DNA from: Oxalobacteraceae bacterium OTU3CAMAD1
GTDB lineage: Bacteria; Pseudomonadota; Gammaproteobacteria; Burkholderiales; Burkholderiaceae_D
Direction of reading: 5' to 3'
DNA length: 64,000 nt
NCBI GenBank assembly: GCA_024123915.1
Contig: CP099650.1
Location: forward strand, 496,001-560,000
In this document: one piece after another, positions 44,758 through 54,391 of the stretch
Layout of the letters: every line of letters begins with the position of its first letter
How positions within the stretch are numbered: the stretch's first letter is position 1
Position numbers and translations under genes: made by a program
Notes under the pieces: generated by a model
The model's input: the letters and a program-made list of their open reading frames with translations, nothing else
What the model was told of the DNA's origin: nothing
Databases searched by the model: none

Positions 44758-45801
44758 CTAAAGCGCGGTCTCGTAGCCTTCGAGGACGTTGACGACGTTG
44801 GTGCCCAGCTCCTTGACCGCGTAGCCGCCCTCGAAGATGAAGGCGGTCGGAAGGCCGAGATACGCCAGGCGCTCGCCCACTTTCAGATAATCCGCGCTTT
44901 GCAGCGCGAAGCGCGACAGCGGATCCCCGGCGAAGGTGTCCACGCCCAGCGACACCACCAGCGCGTCCGGCGCGAAGCCGCCGATGCGGATGCAGGCCGT
45001 CTCCAGCGCCGTGAACCACGCCTTGACCGAGCTGCCCGCCGCCAGCGGAAGGTTCATATTGAACCCCTGGCCCGCGCCTTCGCCCCGTTCATCCGCATGC
45101 CCCAGATAAAACGGATACTCGCTACGCGGATCGGCGTGTATCGACACGAACAACACGTCGTCACGCCCATAGAAAATACTCTGCGTGCCGTTGCCGTGGT
45201 GGTAGTCGATGTCGATGATGGCGACCTTTTTCGCGCCGTCGTCGAGCATGTGCTGCGCGGCCAGCGCGGCGTTGTTCAGGAAGCAGTAGCCGCCGAAGAA
45301 ATCGGCGCCGGCATGGTGGCCCGGCGGGCGGCTGAGCACAAACGCGCCGCGCTCCCCCAGCCGCAGCGCGTGCGCGGCGTTGACCGCGCAGTCGGCGCCG
45401 GTCTTGGCGGCGGTCCAGGTGCCGGCCGTGAGCGGCGTGCCGCTGTCCATCGAGTACAAACCGAGTTTGGCGCAGAAGTTATCCGGTTCGATGTCGTCGC
45501 GCAGCGTGCGCACCGGCCAGACGGCGGGGAAGGCGTCCTTCTGCGCGTTGGCCGGATCGAGCGCCAGCCATTCGCTCCACGCGGTGCGCAGGAAGTGCAG
45601 GTAGCGCGGCGTGTGGATGCGTTCGAGCGACATCAACGGCACGCCGTGCGGCGTGACGATGCGGCCAAGGCCGCGCCGGCCCAGCTCCGCCAGCACCGAG
45701 TCGGCCCGCTCCGGCTTTTCGAAGCACGGCACCATCTCGCCGCGAAAAATCTCGTAGCGTCCCCGGTGCTGGGCATGCAGCTCGTTGTAGAAGGTGAGCA
45801 C
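44758..45801 (-). CDS. Histone deacetylase family protein (acetylpolyamine amidohydrolase-like)
   Basis: 347-residue zinc-dependent deacetylase of the arginase/deacetylase fold. Motifs: RPPGHHAG (catalytic His pair), GGYCFLNNAALAA, IDIDYHHGNGTQ (Asp/His zinc ligands), VSIHADP and SLGVDTFAGDPL (second Asp ligand), and FEGGYAV near the end. In bacteria such proteins deacetylate acetylpolyamines or other small amides. The start codon is GTG 45801. It follows gshA by only 21 bases on the same strand, so the two are probably co-transcribed. Substrate unproven. Confidence 0.9.
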   Translation of the reverse strand: MLTFYNELHAQHRGRYEIFRGEMVPCFEKPERADSVLAELGRRGLGRIVTPHGVPLMSLERIHTPRYLHFLRTAWSEWLALDPANAQKDAFPAVWPVRTLRDDIEPDNFCAKLGLYSMDSGTPLTAGTWTAAKTGADCAVNAAHALRLGERGAFVLSRPPGHHAGADFFGGYCFLNNAALAAQHMLDDGAKKVAIIDIDYHHGNGTQSIFYGRDDVLFVSIHADPRSEYPFYLGHADERGEGAGQGFNMNLPLAAGSSVKAWFTALETACIRIGGFAPDALVVSLGVDTFAGDPLSRFALQSADYLKVGERLAYLGLPTAFIFEGGYAVKELGTNVVNVLEGYETAL

Positions 45802-45822
45802 GGGTGTCTCGAAGGTTTGTGG

Positions 45823-47421
45823 TTAGTCGCAGTCGACGGTGGAGTGGCACAGATTGCTGGCGCGGTAGGCGGCGACGTAGTCGTCGAAATTACTTTGCGG
45901 GGCGGCTTCCATTTCGGCCTGTTCGGCCAGCGAGACGGCGGCCAGGCCGTCGAAATACGCCACCTCGTCCGCGCTCGGCGGATGGCTGCGGAAGTAGGCG
46001 GCGTGCTTTTCGCTCTGCGCCAGGCCGAAGGCGGCGAACGACTTGCCGTTGGCTTGCAACGTCGCCAGCACCTTGGCCGACGGCGTCAGGCTGGCGTCGG
46101 CCAGCTTGGCCGCTTGCGACGCCATTGCGTCGACATGGGCGCTGTCGCCGCGCAGCGAGTCGAGCAACTCGGCCGCCGGGCGGATACGTTCGAGCAGTTC
46201 GGCGCCCCAGCTTTGCAGGCCGATGTCGCCGTCGTCGTTGGTCAGCATCAGGCCCGGACGGCGGCCTTCCTTGACGGTGCGGGCAAAGTTGCGCGTGTGG
46301 CGCAGGCTTTCCTCCGGCGTGATCTTCGGGCTTTCCTCCAGCGCGCAGAACAGCAGGAAGGCGTCGAGGAAGCGGCCCGCTTCGACGCTGATGCCGACCG
46401 GTTCGAACGGGTCGACGTCCATGCAGCGCACTTCGATGTATTGCACGCCACGCGCGCACAGCGCCTGGATCGGCCGTTCGCCGGTTTGGATCACACGCTT
46501 CGGACGGATGGTGGAGTAGTACTCGTTTTCGATCTGCAGCACGTTGGTGCTGAGCTGTATCCATTCGTCATCGCGCTTGGTGCCCAGTTCCGCGTAAGGC
46601 GCGTACGGCTGGTTGACGGCCTTGGTCAGCGCGGCGACGTAACTGTCCAAACAGTTCTCGTGCGGGCTCAGACCCGATTGCGCGTCGTTCTGGTAACCGA
46701 GGTCGCTCATGCGCAGGCTGGTGGCGTAGGGCAGGTACAGCGTGTCCTCGGACAGCGTTTCGAGCTTGTGCGGACGGCCGCGCAGGAAGCCGGTCGACAG
46801 CACCGGCGAGGCGCCGAACAGGTACATCAGCAGCCAGCTGTAGCGGCGGAAGTTGCGGATGGTCGCGAGGTAGGCTTCCGACTGGTAGCCCTTTTTCGAC
46901 AGGCGCTTTTCCGACGGTTCATTCTCCGCCAGCACGCGCCACAGGCGTTCGTCCAGCGAGTAGTTGTAGTGGATGCCGGCGATGCACTGCATCGCTTTAC
47001 CGTAGCGCAGGGCCAGGCCGCGGCGGTACACATGTTTGAGCGTGCCCAGATTGGAGCTGCCGTACCAGGCGATCTCGATGTCTTCCTCGCCGGGCAGCTG
47101 GCATGGCATCGACTGGCTCCACAGCAGCTCGTCGCCCAATTTGCTGTAGGCGTAGCGGTGGATGCCATCGAGCTTTTCGATGGTGGTGGCGATGTCCTTT
47201 TCGGCCGGCGTGATGAACTCCAGCAGCGCCTCGGCATAATCGGTGGTGATTTGCGGATGCGTCAGGGCCGAGCCCATGGCCACTGGATGCGGCGTGGCGG
47301 CCAGGTGGCCGCTCCGGTCAACCCGCAGTGTTTCGCGCTCGATGCCACGCAAGCCGCCGAGCACCGCGCGGTGCTCTGGCTTGGCCAGCAGTGCCAGGCG
47401 GCGAGTCAGTAGATTGGACAA
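45823..47421 (-). CDS. gshA: Glutamate-cysteine ligase
   Basis: About 532-residue enzyme joining glutamate and cysteine, the first step of glutathione synthesis; E. coli (type I) GshA family. Conserved: [62 protein letters not shown] and [16 protein letters not shown]. Start: a TTG at 47421 ([13 protein letters not shown]) has AAAGGA eight bases upstream; an ATG at 47445 adds eight residues but lacks a ribosome-binding site, and the frame stays open to 47505. Residues near the C-terminus ([19 protein letters not shown]) are normal. The downstream gene is the deacetylase-like protein. Confidence 0.93.
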   Translation of the reverse strand: MSNLLTRRLALLAKPEHRAVLGGLRGIERETLRVDRSGHLAATPHPVAMGSALTHPQITTDYAEALLEFITPAEKDIATTIEKLDGIHRYAYSKLGDELLWSQSMPCQLPGEEDIEIAWYGSSNLGTLKHVYRRGLALRYGKAMQCIAGIHYNYSLDERLWRVLAENEPSEKRLSKKGYQSEAYLATIRNFRRYSWLLMYLFGASPVLSTGFLRGRPHKLETLSEDTLYLPYATSLRMSDLGYQNDAQSGLSPHENCLDSYVAALTKAVNQPYAPYAELGTKRDDEWIQLSTNVLQIENEYYSTIRPKRVIQTGERPIQALCARGVQYIEVRCMDVDPFEPVGISVEAGRFLDAFLLFCALEESPKITPEESLRHTRNFARTVKEGRRPGLMLTNDDGDIGLQSWGAELLERIRPAAELLDSLRGDSAHVDAMASQAAKLADASLTPSAKVLATLQANGKSFAAFGLAQSEKHAAYFRSHPPSADEVAYFDGLAAVSLAEQAEMEAAPQSNFDDYVAAYRASNLCHSTVDCD

Positions 47422-47529
47422 TTGGATCTTCCTTTCGTGTTGCATCAAACAAACTGTGAGGTGCGAGATTAACCGAAAACGGGCAAACGCGTCGGCGGCG
47501 GCCAAAACTCGGCCGTCCTCGAGGAAACA

Positions 47530-47564
47530 CGTAGGGCGGATTAGGCGGAACGCCGTAATCGGCC
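47530..47564 (+). repeat. Dispersed repeat, family A
   Basis: CGTAGGGCGGATTAGGCGGA followed by ACGCCGTAATCGGCC, upstream of gshA. The internal dyad GGCGGA-ACGCCG and the end dyad GGATTA/TAATCG are visible. The 213 bases between gshA and prmC contain no gene. Confidence 0.75.
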
Positions 47565-47658
47565 GTGCATGCGCCGCCGATAGATATATCGCTTGCTAGT
47601 TTATCAAATAGTTCGGAGGGTAGCGCAAAGCCACGATACCGCAGGGAAGGGCCGCCTT

Positions 47659-48498
47659 TCAGTGCGCCCGCGCACCGGTCACGCGCTCGATGCCGGCCAG
47701 GTCGGTCCAGCTTTGCACGTCGGTGTAACCTTGTTCGGATAATAACTGTCGCACGGCCGCCGATTGGTCGTAGCCGTGCTCCATCAGCAGCCAGCCGCCG
47801 GGCTTCAAACGCGCCTTGGCGCCGGCTACGATGATGCGCAGCGCCGACAGGCCGTCGGCGTGGTCGGTCAGCGCGCCCACCGGTTCGTAGCGCAGATCGC
47901 CCTCGGACAGATGACGGTCGCCGCTGGCGATGTAGGGCGGGTTGGAGGCGATGACGTCGAACGGCGGCAGGCCGTCCAGCGCCGCGTACCAGTCGCTTTG
48001 CAGGAAGGTGACGCGGGCGCCGTTGGCGGCGGCGTTGCGGCGCGCGACGGCCAGCGCCTCTTCGCTGACATCGAGGGCGGTGACGGCGGCGTCGCGCCGT
48101 GTGTGGGCCAGGGCGACGGCGATGGCGCCGCTGCCGGTGCCCATGTCGAGCACACGGCCCGAAGGCGGCAGGCGATCCAGGGTCAGCTCGACCAGCAGTT
48201 CGGTGTCGGGACGCGGGATCAGCACCGCACCGCTGACTTCAAATGGCAGGCCGAAAAACTCGCGCTGGCCGACGATGTAGGCGATCGGTTCGCCGTCCAG
48301 GCGGCGTTGCACAAGCGCGGCGAAGCGCTGTGCCTCGTCGGCGTCCAGCGCCCGTTCGGACTGGGTGATCAGGCTAACGCGGGTCAGTCCCAGCGCGTGG
48401 CACAACAGGATGCGGTTATCCAGCGCATCGAGCAGCGACTGGATTTGCAGCGCGCCGACGGTGACGCCGGCCCCGATGGCGTCGAGTCGCTCGATCAT
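47659..48498 (-). CDS. prmC: Peptide chain release factor N5-glutamine methyltransferase
   Basis: 279-residue SAM-dependent methyltransferase that methylates the GGQ glutamine of release factors RF1/RF2. An N-terminal helical substrate domain is followed by the Rossmann methyltransferase core: VLIPRPDTELLVE, VLDMGTGSGAIAVAL (SAM motif) and the diagnostic NPPYI (IASNPPYIASGD). ATG 48498 overlaps the dsbB stop in an ATGA junction; the upstream open frame is Arg-rich shadow inside dsbB. Its substrate RF1 is encoded about 600 bases upstream in the same direction. Confidence 0.94.
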   Translation of the reverse strand: MIERLDAIGAGVTVGALQIQSLLDALDNRILLCHALGLTRVSLITQSERALDADEAQRFAALVQRRLDGEPIAYIVGQREFFGLPFEVSGAVLIPRPDTELLVELTLDRLPPSGRVLDMGTGSGAIAVALAHTRRDAAVTALDVSEEALAVARRNAAANGARVTFLQSDWYAALDGLPPFDVIASNPPYIASGDRHLSEGDLRYEPVGALTDHADGLSALRIIVAGAKARLKPGGWLLMEHGYDQSAAVRQLLSEQGYTDVQSWTDLAGIERVTGARAH

Positions 48499-48968
48499 GC
48501 GCGCGGGCGTCGCAGCAGGGCCCACGCCAGCGCGAGGGCGAAGAAGGCGAACCAGATGAAGGACCACTGCGGAATCGACAGGCCGAACCACGGCGCCAGC
48601 GCGTCTTCGCACAGGCCGTCGGCCCTGAACAGGAAGGGCAGGTAAGTGGCGGTGGGGATCTTGTTGAGGAAGGTCTCCATCGGATCGATGCCGCACGACA
48701 GGCCGGGATTGGCCAGCACGTACAGGTGGTCGCCGGCGTAGTACAACCCTCCCAGCGCGGCCAGCAGGCCGACGCCGGCGCCGATTTTAGGCTTGCTGAT
48801 GTAGGCGCCGATCAGCGATGCGAAGCCGATCGCCAGGAACAGGTAGCGCTGGATCACGCACAGCGGACAAGGGAGCATGTCGAGGCCATGCTGCAGATAC
48901 AGGGCGACGGCGATCAGGCCGAAGCTGGCGAAGGCGATAAACAGCAGCAGGGAGCGGGACTGGTTCAT
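48495..48968 (-). CDS. dsbB: Disulfide bond formation protein B
   Basis: 157-residue inner-membrane quinone reductase that re-oxidises periplasmic DsbA. It has four membrane helices and both redox pairs: Cys34/Cys37 (LPCPLCVIQRY) and Cys92/Cys120 (LSCGIDPME; DGLCED). It is inserted between prfA and prmC, genes that are usually adjacent, and is translationally coupled to prmC by a four-base overlap. A large cruciform repeat separates it from prfA. Confidence 0.94.
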   Translation of the reverse strand: MNQSRSLLLFIAFASFGLIAVALYLQHGLDMLPCPLCVIQRYLFLAIGFASLIGAYISKPKIGAGVGLLAALGGLYYAGDHLYVLANPGLSCGIDPMETFLNKIPTATYLPFLFRADGLCEDALAPWFGLSIPQWSFIWFAFFALALAWALLRRPRA

Positions 48969-49042
48969 GTTGTTATCCGTTTTTGTATATCGCGTGATTT
49001 TCGCACATCACCGGGAGCGGGGTCTTAGGCGGCTCTTAATCT

Positions 49043-49107
49043 TAACCCGCACCGCCAAGCTGGGGTCGTACCCCTTGGGGTACGACCCCGCCCGGCTGTG
49101 CGGGTTA
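49043..49107. repeat. Palindromic repeat family B overlapping the prfA stop codon
   Basis: Nested cruciform: the inner stem GGGGTCGTACCCC-TT-GGGGTACGACCCC (49062-49089, 13 bp perfect) is enclosed by the outer arms TAACCCGCAC (49043-49052) and GTGCGGGTTA (49098-49107, 10 bp perfect). The last three bases of the outer arm form the prfA stop codon on the minus strand. Related copies lie at 53220-53247 and 61195-61221. Confidence 0.85.
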
Positions 49108-50181
49108 ATCGCCCAGCGCCGCCAGCAACTCGGCCTGGTGCTCGGCCGCCAGCGCGTTGGTCAGCTCCGTCAGGTCGCCGTCCATGATGAAGTCCAGCTT
49201 GTACAAGGTCAGGTTGATGCGGTGGTCCGTCATGCGGCCCTGCGGGAAGTTATAGGTGCGAATCCGCTCGCTGCGGTCGCCCGAGCCGATCAGGCTCTTA
49301 CGGGTGGCCGCTTCCTTCGATTGCTGCTCGCGCAGTTGCACGTCCTTGATGCGCGCGGCCAGCACCTTCATCGCCTGCGCCTTGTTCTTGTGCTGCGAGC
49401 GGTCGTCCTGGCATTCGACCACGATCCCGGTCGGCAAGTGGGTCAGGCGCACCGCCGAATCGGTCTTGTTGATGTGCTGACCGCCGGCGCCGGAGGCGCG
49501 GAAGGTGTCGATGCGCAGGTCGGCCGGGTTGATGTTGACGTCTTCGACTTCGTCCGCCTCCGGCATCACCGCCACGGTGCAGGCGGAGGTGTGGATGCGA
49601 CCCTGGGTTTCGGTGGCCGGCACGCGCTGCACGCGGTGGCCGCCGGATTCGAACTTCAGCTTGGCGTAGACGCCGTTGCCGACCAGGCGCACGATCACCT
49701 CGCGGTAGCCGCCCAGGTCCGACGCCGATTCCGACACCACTTCCACCTGCCAGCGATTGCGCTCGGCGAAGCGGGTGTACATGCGCAGCAGGTCGCCGGC
49801 GAACAAGGCCGATTCGTCGCCGCCGGTGCCGGCGCGGATTTCGAGGAAGATGTTGCGCTCGTCGTTGGCGTCCTTCGGCAGCAGCATTTTCTGCAGCTCG
49901 ATTTCCAGCTCCGCCATGCGGGCCTTGGACGCTTCGATTTCGTCCTGCGCGAACTCCTTCATCTCGGGATCGGACAGCATCTCCTGCGCGGCGACGCCGT
50001 CGCCGATCGCTTCCTGGTAGGAGTTGTACAGCGCGACCAGCGGACCGAGTTCGGCGTGCTCGCGGGTCATTTTCCGGTAGGCGTCCATATTGCTGGTCGC
50101 GCCTTCGGACATCAGCAGTTCATCGAGTTCGACCAGGCGGTTGGCCAATTGATCGAGCTTGGACAGCATGGATGGTTTCAT
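49105..50181 (-). CDS. prfA: Peptide chain release factor 1
   Basis: 358-residue release factor recognising UAA and UAG. The GGQ motif is in [18 protein letters not shown], the codon-recognition P-A-T motif in [15 protein letters not shown], and [14 protein letters not shown] is conserved. ATG 50181 ([12 protein letters not shown]) matches the family start; the frame opens 61 codons earlier without homology. It lies about 115 bases after hemA, the classical hemA-prfA order, with dsbB and prmC next on the same strand. The stop codon is part of a large palindromic repeat. Confidence 0.95.
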   Translation of the reverse strand: MKPSMLSKLDQLANRLVELDELLMSEGATSNMDAYRKMTREHAELGPLVALYNSYQEAIGDGVAAQEMLSDPEMKEFAQDEIEASKARMAELEIELQKMLLPKDANDERNIFLEIRAGTGGDESALFAGDLLRMYTRFAERNRWQVEVVSESASDLGGYREVIVRLVGNGVYAKLKFESGGHRVQRVPATETQGRIHTSACTVAVMPEADEVEDVNINPADLRIDTFRASGAGGQHINKTDSAVRLTHLPTGIVVECQDDRSQHKNKAQAMKVLAARIKDVQLREQQSKEAATRKSLIGSGDRSERIRTYNFPQGRMTDHRINLTLYKLDFIMDGDLTELTNALAAEHQAELLAALGD

Positions 50182-50296
50182 AGCGTATTCGGTATTCTGT
50201 GAGGGGTGAAGCGGATGCCGCGTGGACGCGGCGCGGGGTGCAGCTTGGCTCCGACCGGCGGCAAACGCCGTCGGTGGTGTGGTGCGTGCGGGGTCG

Positions 50297-51571
50297 CTAA
50301 CGACGGCCGCGGAACAACTGCGGCAGCAGTTCGGCCAGGTGGGCGCGCTCGTCGCCCTGGGCACGGTGCAGCGCCTGCTGCGGACCGTGCATGAATTTCG
50401 CGGTCAGGCCCTTGGACAGGGCTTCGAGGACGGCGTCGATATCCTCGCCCTTGGCCAGCATCTTGCGGGCGCGTTCCAGTTCGATCTGGCGCAGCGCCTC
50501 GCCATTTTCCTGCAAACTTTGAATCACCGGCACCACGGCGCGGTCGTCGATCCAGTGCATGAACGACTGCACCCGCGTTTCGATGATCGCCTCGGCCTGC
50601 GCGACGGCTGCCTGGCGGTTCTCCATCCCGGTCTGCACGACTTTACCGAGATCGTCGACGGTGTACAGGAAGGCGTCGTTCAGGCGCGCCACTTCCGGTT
50701 CGATATCGCGCGGCACGGCCAGATCGACCATGAACATCGGCTTGTGGCGCCGTGCCTTGATCGCGCGCTCCACCATGCCAAGGCCGATCAGCGGCAGCGA
50801 CGAGGCGGTGCACGAGATGACGATGTCGTACTGGTGCAGTTTGTCCTGCAGGTCGGCCAGGCGGATCGCGCGGCCGCCGTAGCGGTGCGCCAGCATCTCG
50901 CCGCGCTCGAGCGTGCGGTTGGCGATGGTGATGGTCTTTGGATTCTGCGCCGCGAAGTGAGTGGCGCACAATTCGATCATCTCGCCGGCGCCGATGAACA
51001 GCACGTTCTGCTCGGAGATCTTGTCGAAGATGCGCTGCGACAGGCGCACGGCGGCGGCGGCCATCGACACGCTGTGCGCGCCGATTTCGGTGGTGCTGCG
51101 CACTTCCTTGGCGACCGAGAAGCTGCGCTGGAACAGCTGGTGCAGATAGGTGCCCAGGCCGCCCGCCTCGTCGGCGGTGCGGATCGCGTCCTTGATCTGG
51201 CCGAGGATCTGCGTCTCGCCCAGCACCATCGAATCGAGCCCGGAGGCGACGCGGAAGGTGTGGCGCACGGCGTCGTGCTGCGGCAACAAATACAGGTGCG
51301 GGCGCAGTTCGGCGTAGTTCAGCTTATGGAAATCGGCTAGGAAATGGGCGCCGGCGTCGAGCGGCTCGGGCACCTGGCTGGCCGCGTAGAGCTCGGTGCG
51401 GTTGCAGGTCGACAGGATCGCCGCCTCGTCGCTGCCGCGATGGTCGATGCGCTCGAACCACGAACGCGCCGCCACCACCGCCTGGCCGAGCTGGTCAGGG
51501 GCGAACGCCAGCTGCTCGCGTAGCGAGACCGGTGCGGTGTTGTGGTTGAGGCCGACGGCGAGCAGCTGCAT
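50297..51571 (-). CDS. hemA: Glutamyl-tRNA reductase
   Basis: 424-residue NADPH-dependent enzyme that reduces glutamyl-tRNA to glutamate-1-semialdehyde, the first step of tetrapyrrole synthesis by the C5 route. It has the N-terminal [20 protein letters not shown], catalytic cysteine in [23 protein letters not shown], the nucleotide-binding [17 protein letters not shown] and a C-terminal dimerisation domain. The ATG at 51571 is chosen because the earlier in-frame ATG (51601) lies inside the -10 hexamer TATAAT (51605-51600). First gene of the hemA-prfA-dsbB-prmC cluster. Confidence 0.95.
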   Translation of the reverse strand: MQLLAVGLNHNTAPVSLREQLAFAPDQLGQAVVAARSWFERIDHRGSDEAAILSTCNRTELYAASQVPEPLDAGAHFLADFHKLNYAELRPHLYLLPQHDAVRHTFRVASGLDSMVLGETQILGQIKDAIRTADEAGGLGTYLHQLFQRSFSVAKEVRSTTEIGAHSVSMAAAAVRLSQRIFDKISEQNVLFIGAGEMIELCATHFAAQNPKTITIANRTLERGEMLAHRYGGRAIRLADLQDKLHQYDIVISCTASSLPLIGLGMVERAIKARRHKPMFMVDLAVPRDIEPEVARLNDAFLYTVDDLGKVVQTGMENRQAAVAQAEAIIETRVQSFMHWIDDRAVVPVIQSLQENGEALRQIELERARKMLAKGEDIDAVLEALSKGLTAKFMHGPQQALHRAQGDERAHLAELLPQLFRGRR

Positions 51572-51599
51572 TGCGGGTCCGGACGATGGATTAGCGGAC

Positions 51600-51605
51600 A
51601 TTATA
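51600..51605 (-). promoter_or_regulatory. -10 hexamer (TATAAT) upstream of hemA
   Basis: A perfect TATAAT on the minus strand, 28 bases before the hemA start codon. No convincing -35 hexamer is visible at the right distance. Confidence 0.5.
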
Positions 51606-51698
51606 CCGTGATGTACCTGTATGTTGCCCCGAAGCTGCCTAAAGCCATAGCAGCGGCGGTCGCGGCCTACCCGTCTCCCGAGCGGACGGCGGGAGGGA

Positions 51699-52391
51699 TT
51701 ACGCCGCGCCGAGTTTTTCCAGGCGGTAACCGTAACTGTAGACCGGCACCAGGCGGAAGCCGTTTTCCGGTTTCAGCTGCAATTTGTTGCGCACGCGCGA
51801 AACGTGGGTGTCCATGGTGCGGGACGGCACGGCGGTCTCGCGTATCCACACGGCCTCATGAATATAGGCGCGCGACAGCGGCCGGCCGATGTTGCGGAAA
51901 AATAACAGTGCGAGGTAGAACTCTTTGTGGGTAACGTCCAACACCACGCCATCCATCAGCAAACGGCCGGGTCGCGTCTCGAAAACGTATTGACCAAATT
52001 GCAATTGTTCGGCGCCGTTCTGGGCCGGATAGGCGCGGCGCAGCAGCGCTTGCACGCGCGCGACCATCTCGCTGCGGCGTAACGGCTTGATCATGTAATC
52101 GTCGGCGCCGGCGGCCAGGCCGGCGACGATATCGTCCTCGCCGGAGCTGGTCGTGAGGAACAAAACGGGGGCGCTGTCGGGCAGCTTTTCACGAGCGCGG
52201 CGCATCACTTCGGCGCCGGTCAGATCGACCACCTGCCAGTCGAGTATGAGCATGTCGTAACTGTCTTTACGCAGCTGTGCCAGCACGTCTTTTGCTGTCT
52301 GAAAACTGTGGCAAATGTGGCCGGCGGAGGTCAGTACCTGGCAGATCAAGTCTGCCTGGCTGCGGTCGTTGTCGAGTACGGCGATTCTCAT
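51699..52391 (-). CDS. OmpR/PhoB-family response regulator
   Basis: 230-residue two-component regulator. Receiver domain with Asp51 in [10 protein letters not shown] (a Trp follows the Asp), Asp8/Asp10 acidic residues and Lys102 in YMIKPLRR. The C-terminal winged helix includes [27 protein letters not shown] and [15 protein letters not shown]. There is no sensor kinase next to it, so it is an orphan in this window. The 248 bases upstream are A+T-rich and gene-free up to the next start codon. Target genes unknown. Confidence 0.92.
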   Translation of the reverse strand: MRIAVLDNDRSQADLICQVLTSAGHICHSFQTAKDVLAQLRKDSYDMLILDWQVVDLTGAEVMRRAREKLPDSAPVLFLTTSSGEDDIVAGLAAGADDYMIKPLRRSEMVARVQALLRRAYPAQNGAEQLQFGQYVFETRPGRLLMDGVVLDVTHKEFYLALLFFRNIGRPLSRAYIHEAVWIRETAVPSRTMDTHVSRVRNKLQLKPENGFRLVPVYSYGYRLEKLGAA

Positions 52392-52639
52392 ACTGCTGCC
52401 TGTAGGAAATATATGTTAAAGAGATGTCACGTCAAATATAACAGAGATTCACAAATTAATTGGCAGAATGATTAAATATTTTTTTTGGGACATTAACGTT
52501 TGTCGTTTGACAATGCATTTTTGTTGCACTTTTTCATCGTGCGCGCCCGTCCGGTTATTACACGGTACACTGGAAAAAGCCCGAATTCAATGAAGAAGTT
52601 GAAATTTGGAAAGAATCTTCAGTTCATCCGGGAGGCGCT

Positions 52640-53169
52640 ATGGGACTCAAATCAAACACCAACTGGACCCTGGTTCCGGGCACCGCGCGCGATATTGATG
52701 CAGTGCGGGAACGCTGCCGGAAACTGGTGCGGCGTCGCGCCAGGTGTCGGCCGGCGTCGCGGCGGTGCCGATTCCGGGCCTCGACGTGGTGTCGGACATG
52801 CGCCTGTTCGCGCAGCTGATCGACGACATCAACCACGAGTTCGGTTTGTCCGACGAGCAGATCGAGAAGCTGCAGCCCAAGTTCAGGCTGATCGCCTATG
52901 AAGCGGCGATCGGCGTCGGCGGCATGCTGATCGGTAAGGTGGTCACGCGCGAGGTGGTCACGCAGTTGCTGCGCCGGAGCGGCATGAAGGTGGTCGCGGG
53001 CCAGGCCGGCAAGATGGTGCCGCTGGCCGGCCAGCTGGCGGCGGCCGGGATCGGATTTTTCGCGTTCCGGCAGATCGGCTACCAGCACGTGGAAGCCTGC
53101 GCCAAGGTGGCGGCGAAGCTGGTGACGGCCGGTGTCGCGCACGACGGCGGAGTGGTCCGCCCGGCCTGA
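52640..53169 (+). pseudogene. Conserved hypothetical gene with a single-base frameshift
   Basis: ATG 52640 has a strong GGAGG site and reads MGLKSNTNWTLVPGTARDID, then AVRERCRKLVRRRA. At about 52741-52743 one base appears to be missing, and the protein continues in another frame as VSAGVAAVPIPGLDVVSD, then MRLFAQLIDDINHEFGLSD to 53169. The rejoined product would be about 176 residues with Gly/Ala-rich hydrophobic segments (IGVGGMLIGKVV; VPLAGQLAAAGIGFFAF), similar in style to small membrane-associated EcsC/DUF697-type proteins; I do not recognise it firmly. The 3' part could be made from a GTG at 52744. It could be a true mutation or a sequencing error. Confidence 0.6.
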
Positions 53170-53171
53170 TT

Positions 53172-53187
53172 GTGTCGTGGACGACAC
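53172..53187. terminator. Short hairpin after the frameshifted gene
   Basis: GTGTCGT-GG-ACGACAC, a perfect 7-bp stem beginning two bases after the stop codon, without a T-run. Confidence 0.3.
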
Positions 53188-53219
53188 GTTGCGGGGCCGC
53201 GAGACCCGCACTGCCAACC

Positions 53220-53247
53220 GGGGTCGGACCCTGTTGGGTCCGACCCC
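53220..53247. repeat. Palindromic repeat, family B
   Basis: GGGGTCGGACCC-TGTT-GGGTCCGACCCC, a 12-bp perfect stem. Preceded by ACCCGCACTGCCAA, close to the ACCCGCACCGCCAA that flanks the copy at 49043. It lies between the frameshifted gene and minE, which converge. Confidence 0.8.
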
Positions 53248-53286
53248 TAAGCGGTGACGCTGGCGTATCGCTAAAAGTCTATGGGG

Positions 53287-53538
53287 TTACGCGTCCGGCA
53301 GCACCACGTTCACGTCCAGCACTTCCAGGTTGCCCTGGCGATCGAGCGAGATCTTGATGTCGTCGGCGTTGACCTTGGTGTACTTCGAAATCACCTCGAT
53401 CAATTCCTTGTGCAGCGCCGGCAGAAAATCCGGACCGCTGCGGCCATTGCGCTCGCGCGCGATGATGATCTGCAACCGCTCCTTGGCCGCCGTCGCGGTT
53501 TTCTGTTTTTGCGGGAACAGGAAAGAAAGCAGGGCCAT
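53287..53538 (-). CDS. minE: Cell division topological specificity factor MinE
   Basis: 83-residue partner of MinD that drives pole-to-pole oscillation and relieves division inhibition at mid-cell. It has the N-terminal membrane-targeting helix [13 protein letters not shown], the anti-MinCD region [13 protein letters not shown] and the C-terminal dimer domain ([16 protein letters not shown]). The start at 53538 follows the minD stop by a single base. Last gene of minCDE. Confidence 0.95.
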   Translation of the reverse strand: MALLSFLFPQKQKTATAAKERLQIIIARERNGRSGPDFLPALHKELIEVISKYTKVNADDIKISLDRQGNLEVLDVNVVLPDA

Positions 53539-53539
53539 G

Positions 53540-54355
53540 TCACTTGCTCCCAAAAATACGCTGCAGAAGGCCTGGCTTTTCATAATTGACGAAGCGCAAC
53601 GGCAATTCCTGGCCGAGGAAACGCGACACCACGTCTTCGTAGGCTTCCGCAACATCGGTGCCCTTGAAGTGAATGGCCGGGTTACCCTGGTTTGAAGCGT
53701 GCAGCACCGATTCCGATTCCGGGATGATGCCGATCAAAGGAATGCGCAGGATTTCCTGCACGTCTTGGTACGACAGCATTTCGTCCGCTTCCACGCGTTT
53801 CGGCGAGTAGCGGGTGATCAGCAGATGTTCCTTGACCGGCTCGCCGCCGGTCTGGGCGCGGCGCGACTTGGCCTGGATGATGCCGAGGATGCGGTCCGAA
53901 TCGCGCACCGACGACACTTCCGGATTGGTAACGATGATCGCTTCGTCGGCGAAGGTCAACGCCATCAGCGCGCCATGCTCGATACCGGCCGGCGAATCGC
54001 AGATGATGAACTCGAAGCCCATGTTGATCAGCTCATGCAGTACGACTTCCACGCCGTCTTCCGATAGCGCATCCTTGTCGCGCGTCTGCGAGGCCGGCAG
54101 GATGAACAGGTTGTCGCAGTGCTTGTCCTTGATCAGCGCCTGGGTCAGCGACGCTTCCTTGTTGATCACGTTGATCAGGTCGTAGACGACGCGGCGTTCG
54201 CAGCCCATGATCAGGTCGAGGTTGCGCAGGCCGACGTCGAAGTCGATGACGGCCGTCTTATGGCCGCGCATGGCCAGGCCGGTGGAGAAGCTCGCGCTGG
54301 AAGTCGTCTTACCGACACCGCCCTTGCCGGACGTCACTACAATGATTCTCGCCAC
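53540..54355 (-). CDS. minD: Septum site-determining ATPase MinD
   Basis: 271-residue deviant Walker A ATPase (GKGGVGKTT, residues 10-18) that cycles on and off the membrane and recruits Min[25 protein letters not shown] and [14 protein letters not shown] are family signatures; the C-terminal amphipathic helix [10 protein letters not shown] anchors it to lipid. Middle gene of minCDE, 36 bases after minC. Confidence 0.96.
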   Translation of the reverse strand: MARIIVVTSGKGGVGKTTSSASFSTGLAMRGHKTAVIDFDVGLRNLDLIMGCERRVVYDLINVINKEASLTQALIKDKHCDNLFILPASQTRDKDALSEDGVEVVLHELINMGFEFIICDSPAGIEHGALMALTFADEAIIVTNPEVSSVRDSDRILGIIQAKSRRAQTGGEPVKEHLLITRYSPKRVEADEMLSYQDVQEILRIPLIGIIPESESVLHASNQGNPAIHFKGTDVAEAYEDVVSRFLGQELPLRFVNYEKPGLLQRIFGSK

Positions 54356-54391
54356 AAATAATCCTTTTCAGAGAGATGAACAGCAGGCCAC

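Noticed and set aside
52507..52535. Promoter TTGACA upstream of the frameshifted gene
   Set aside because: The -35 hexamer is perfect, but no acceptable -10 hexamer lies at 16-19 bases.
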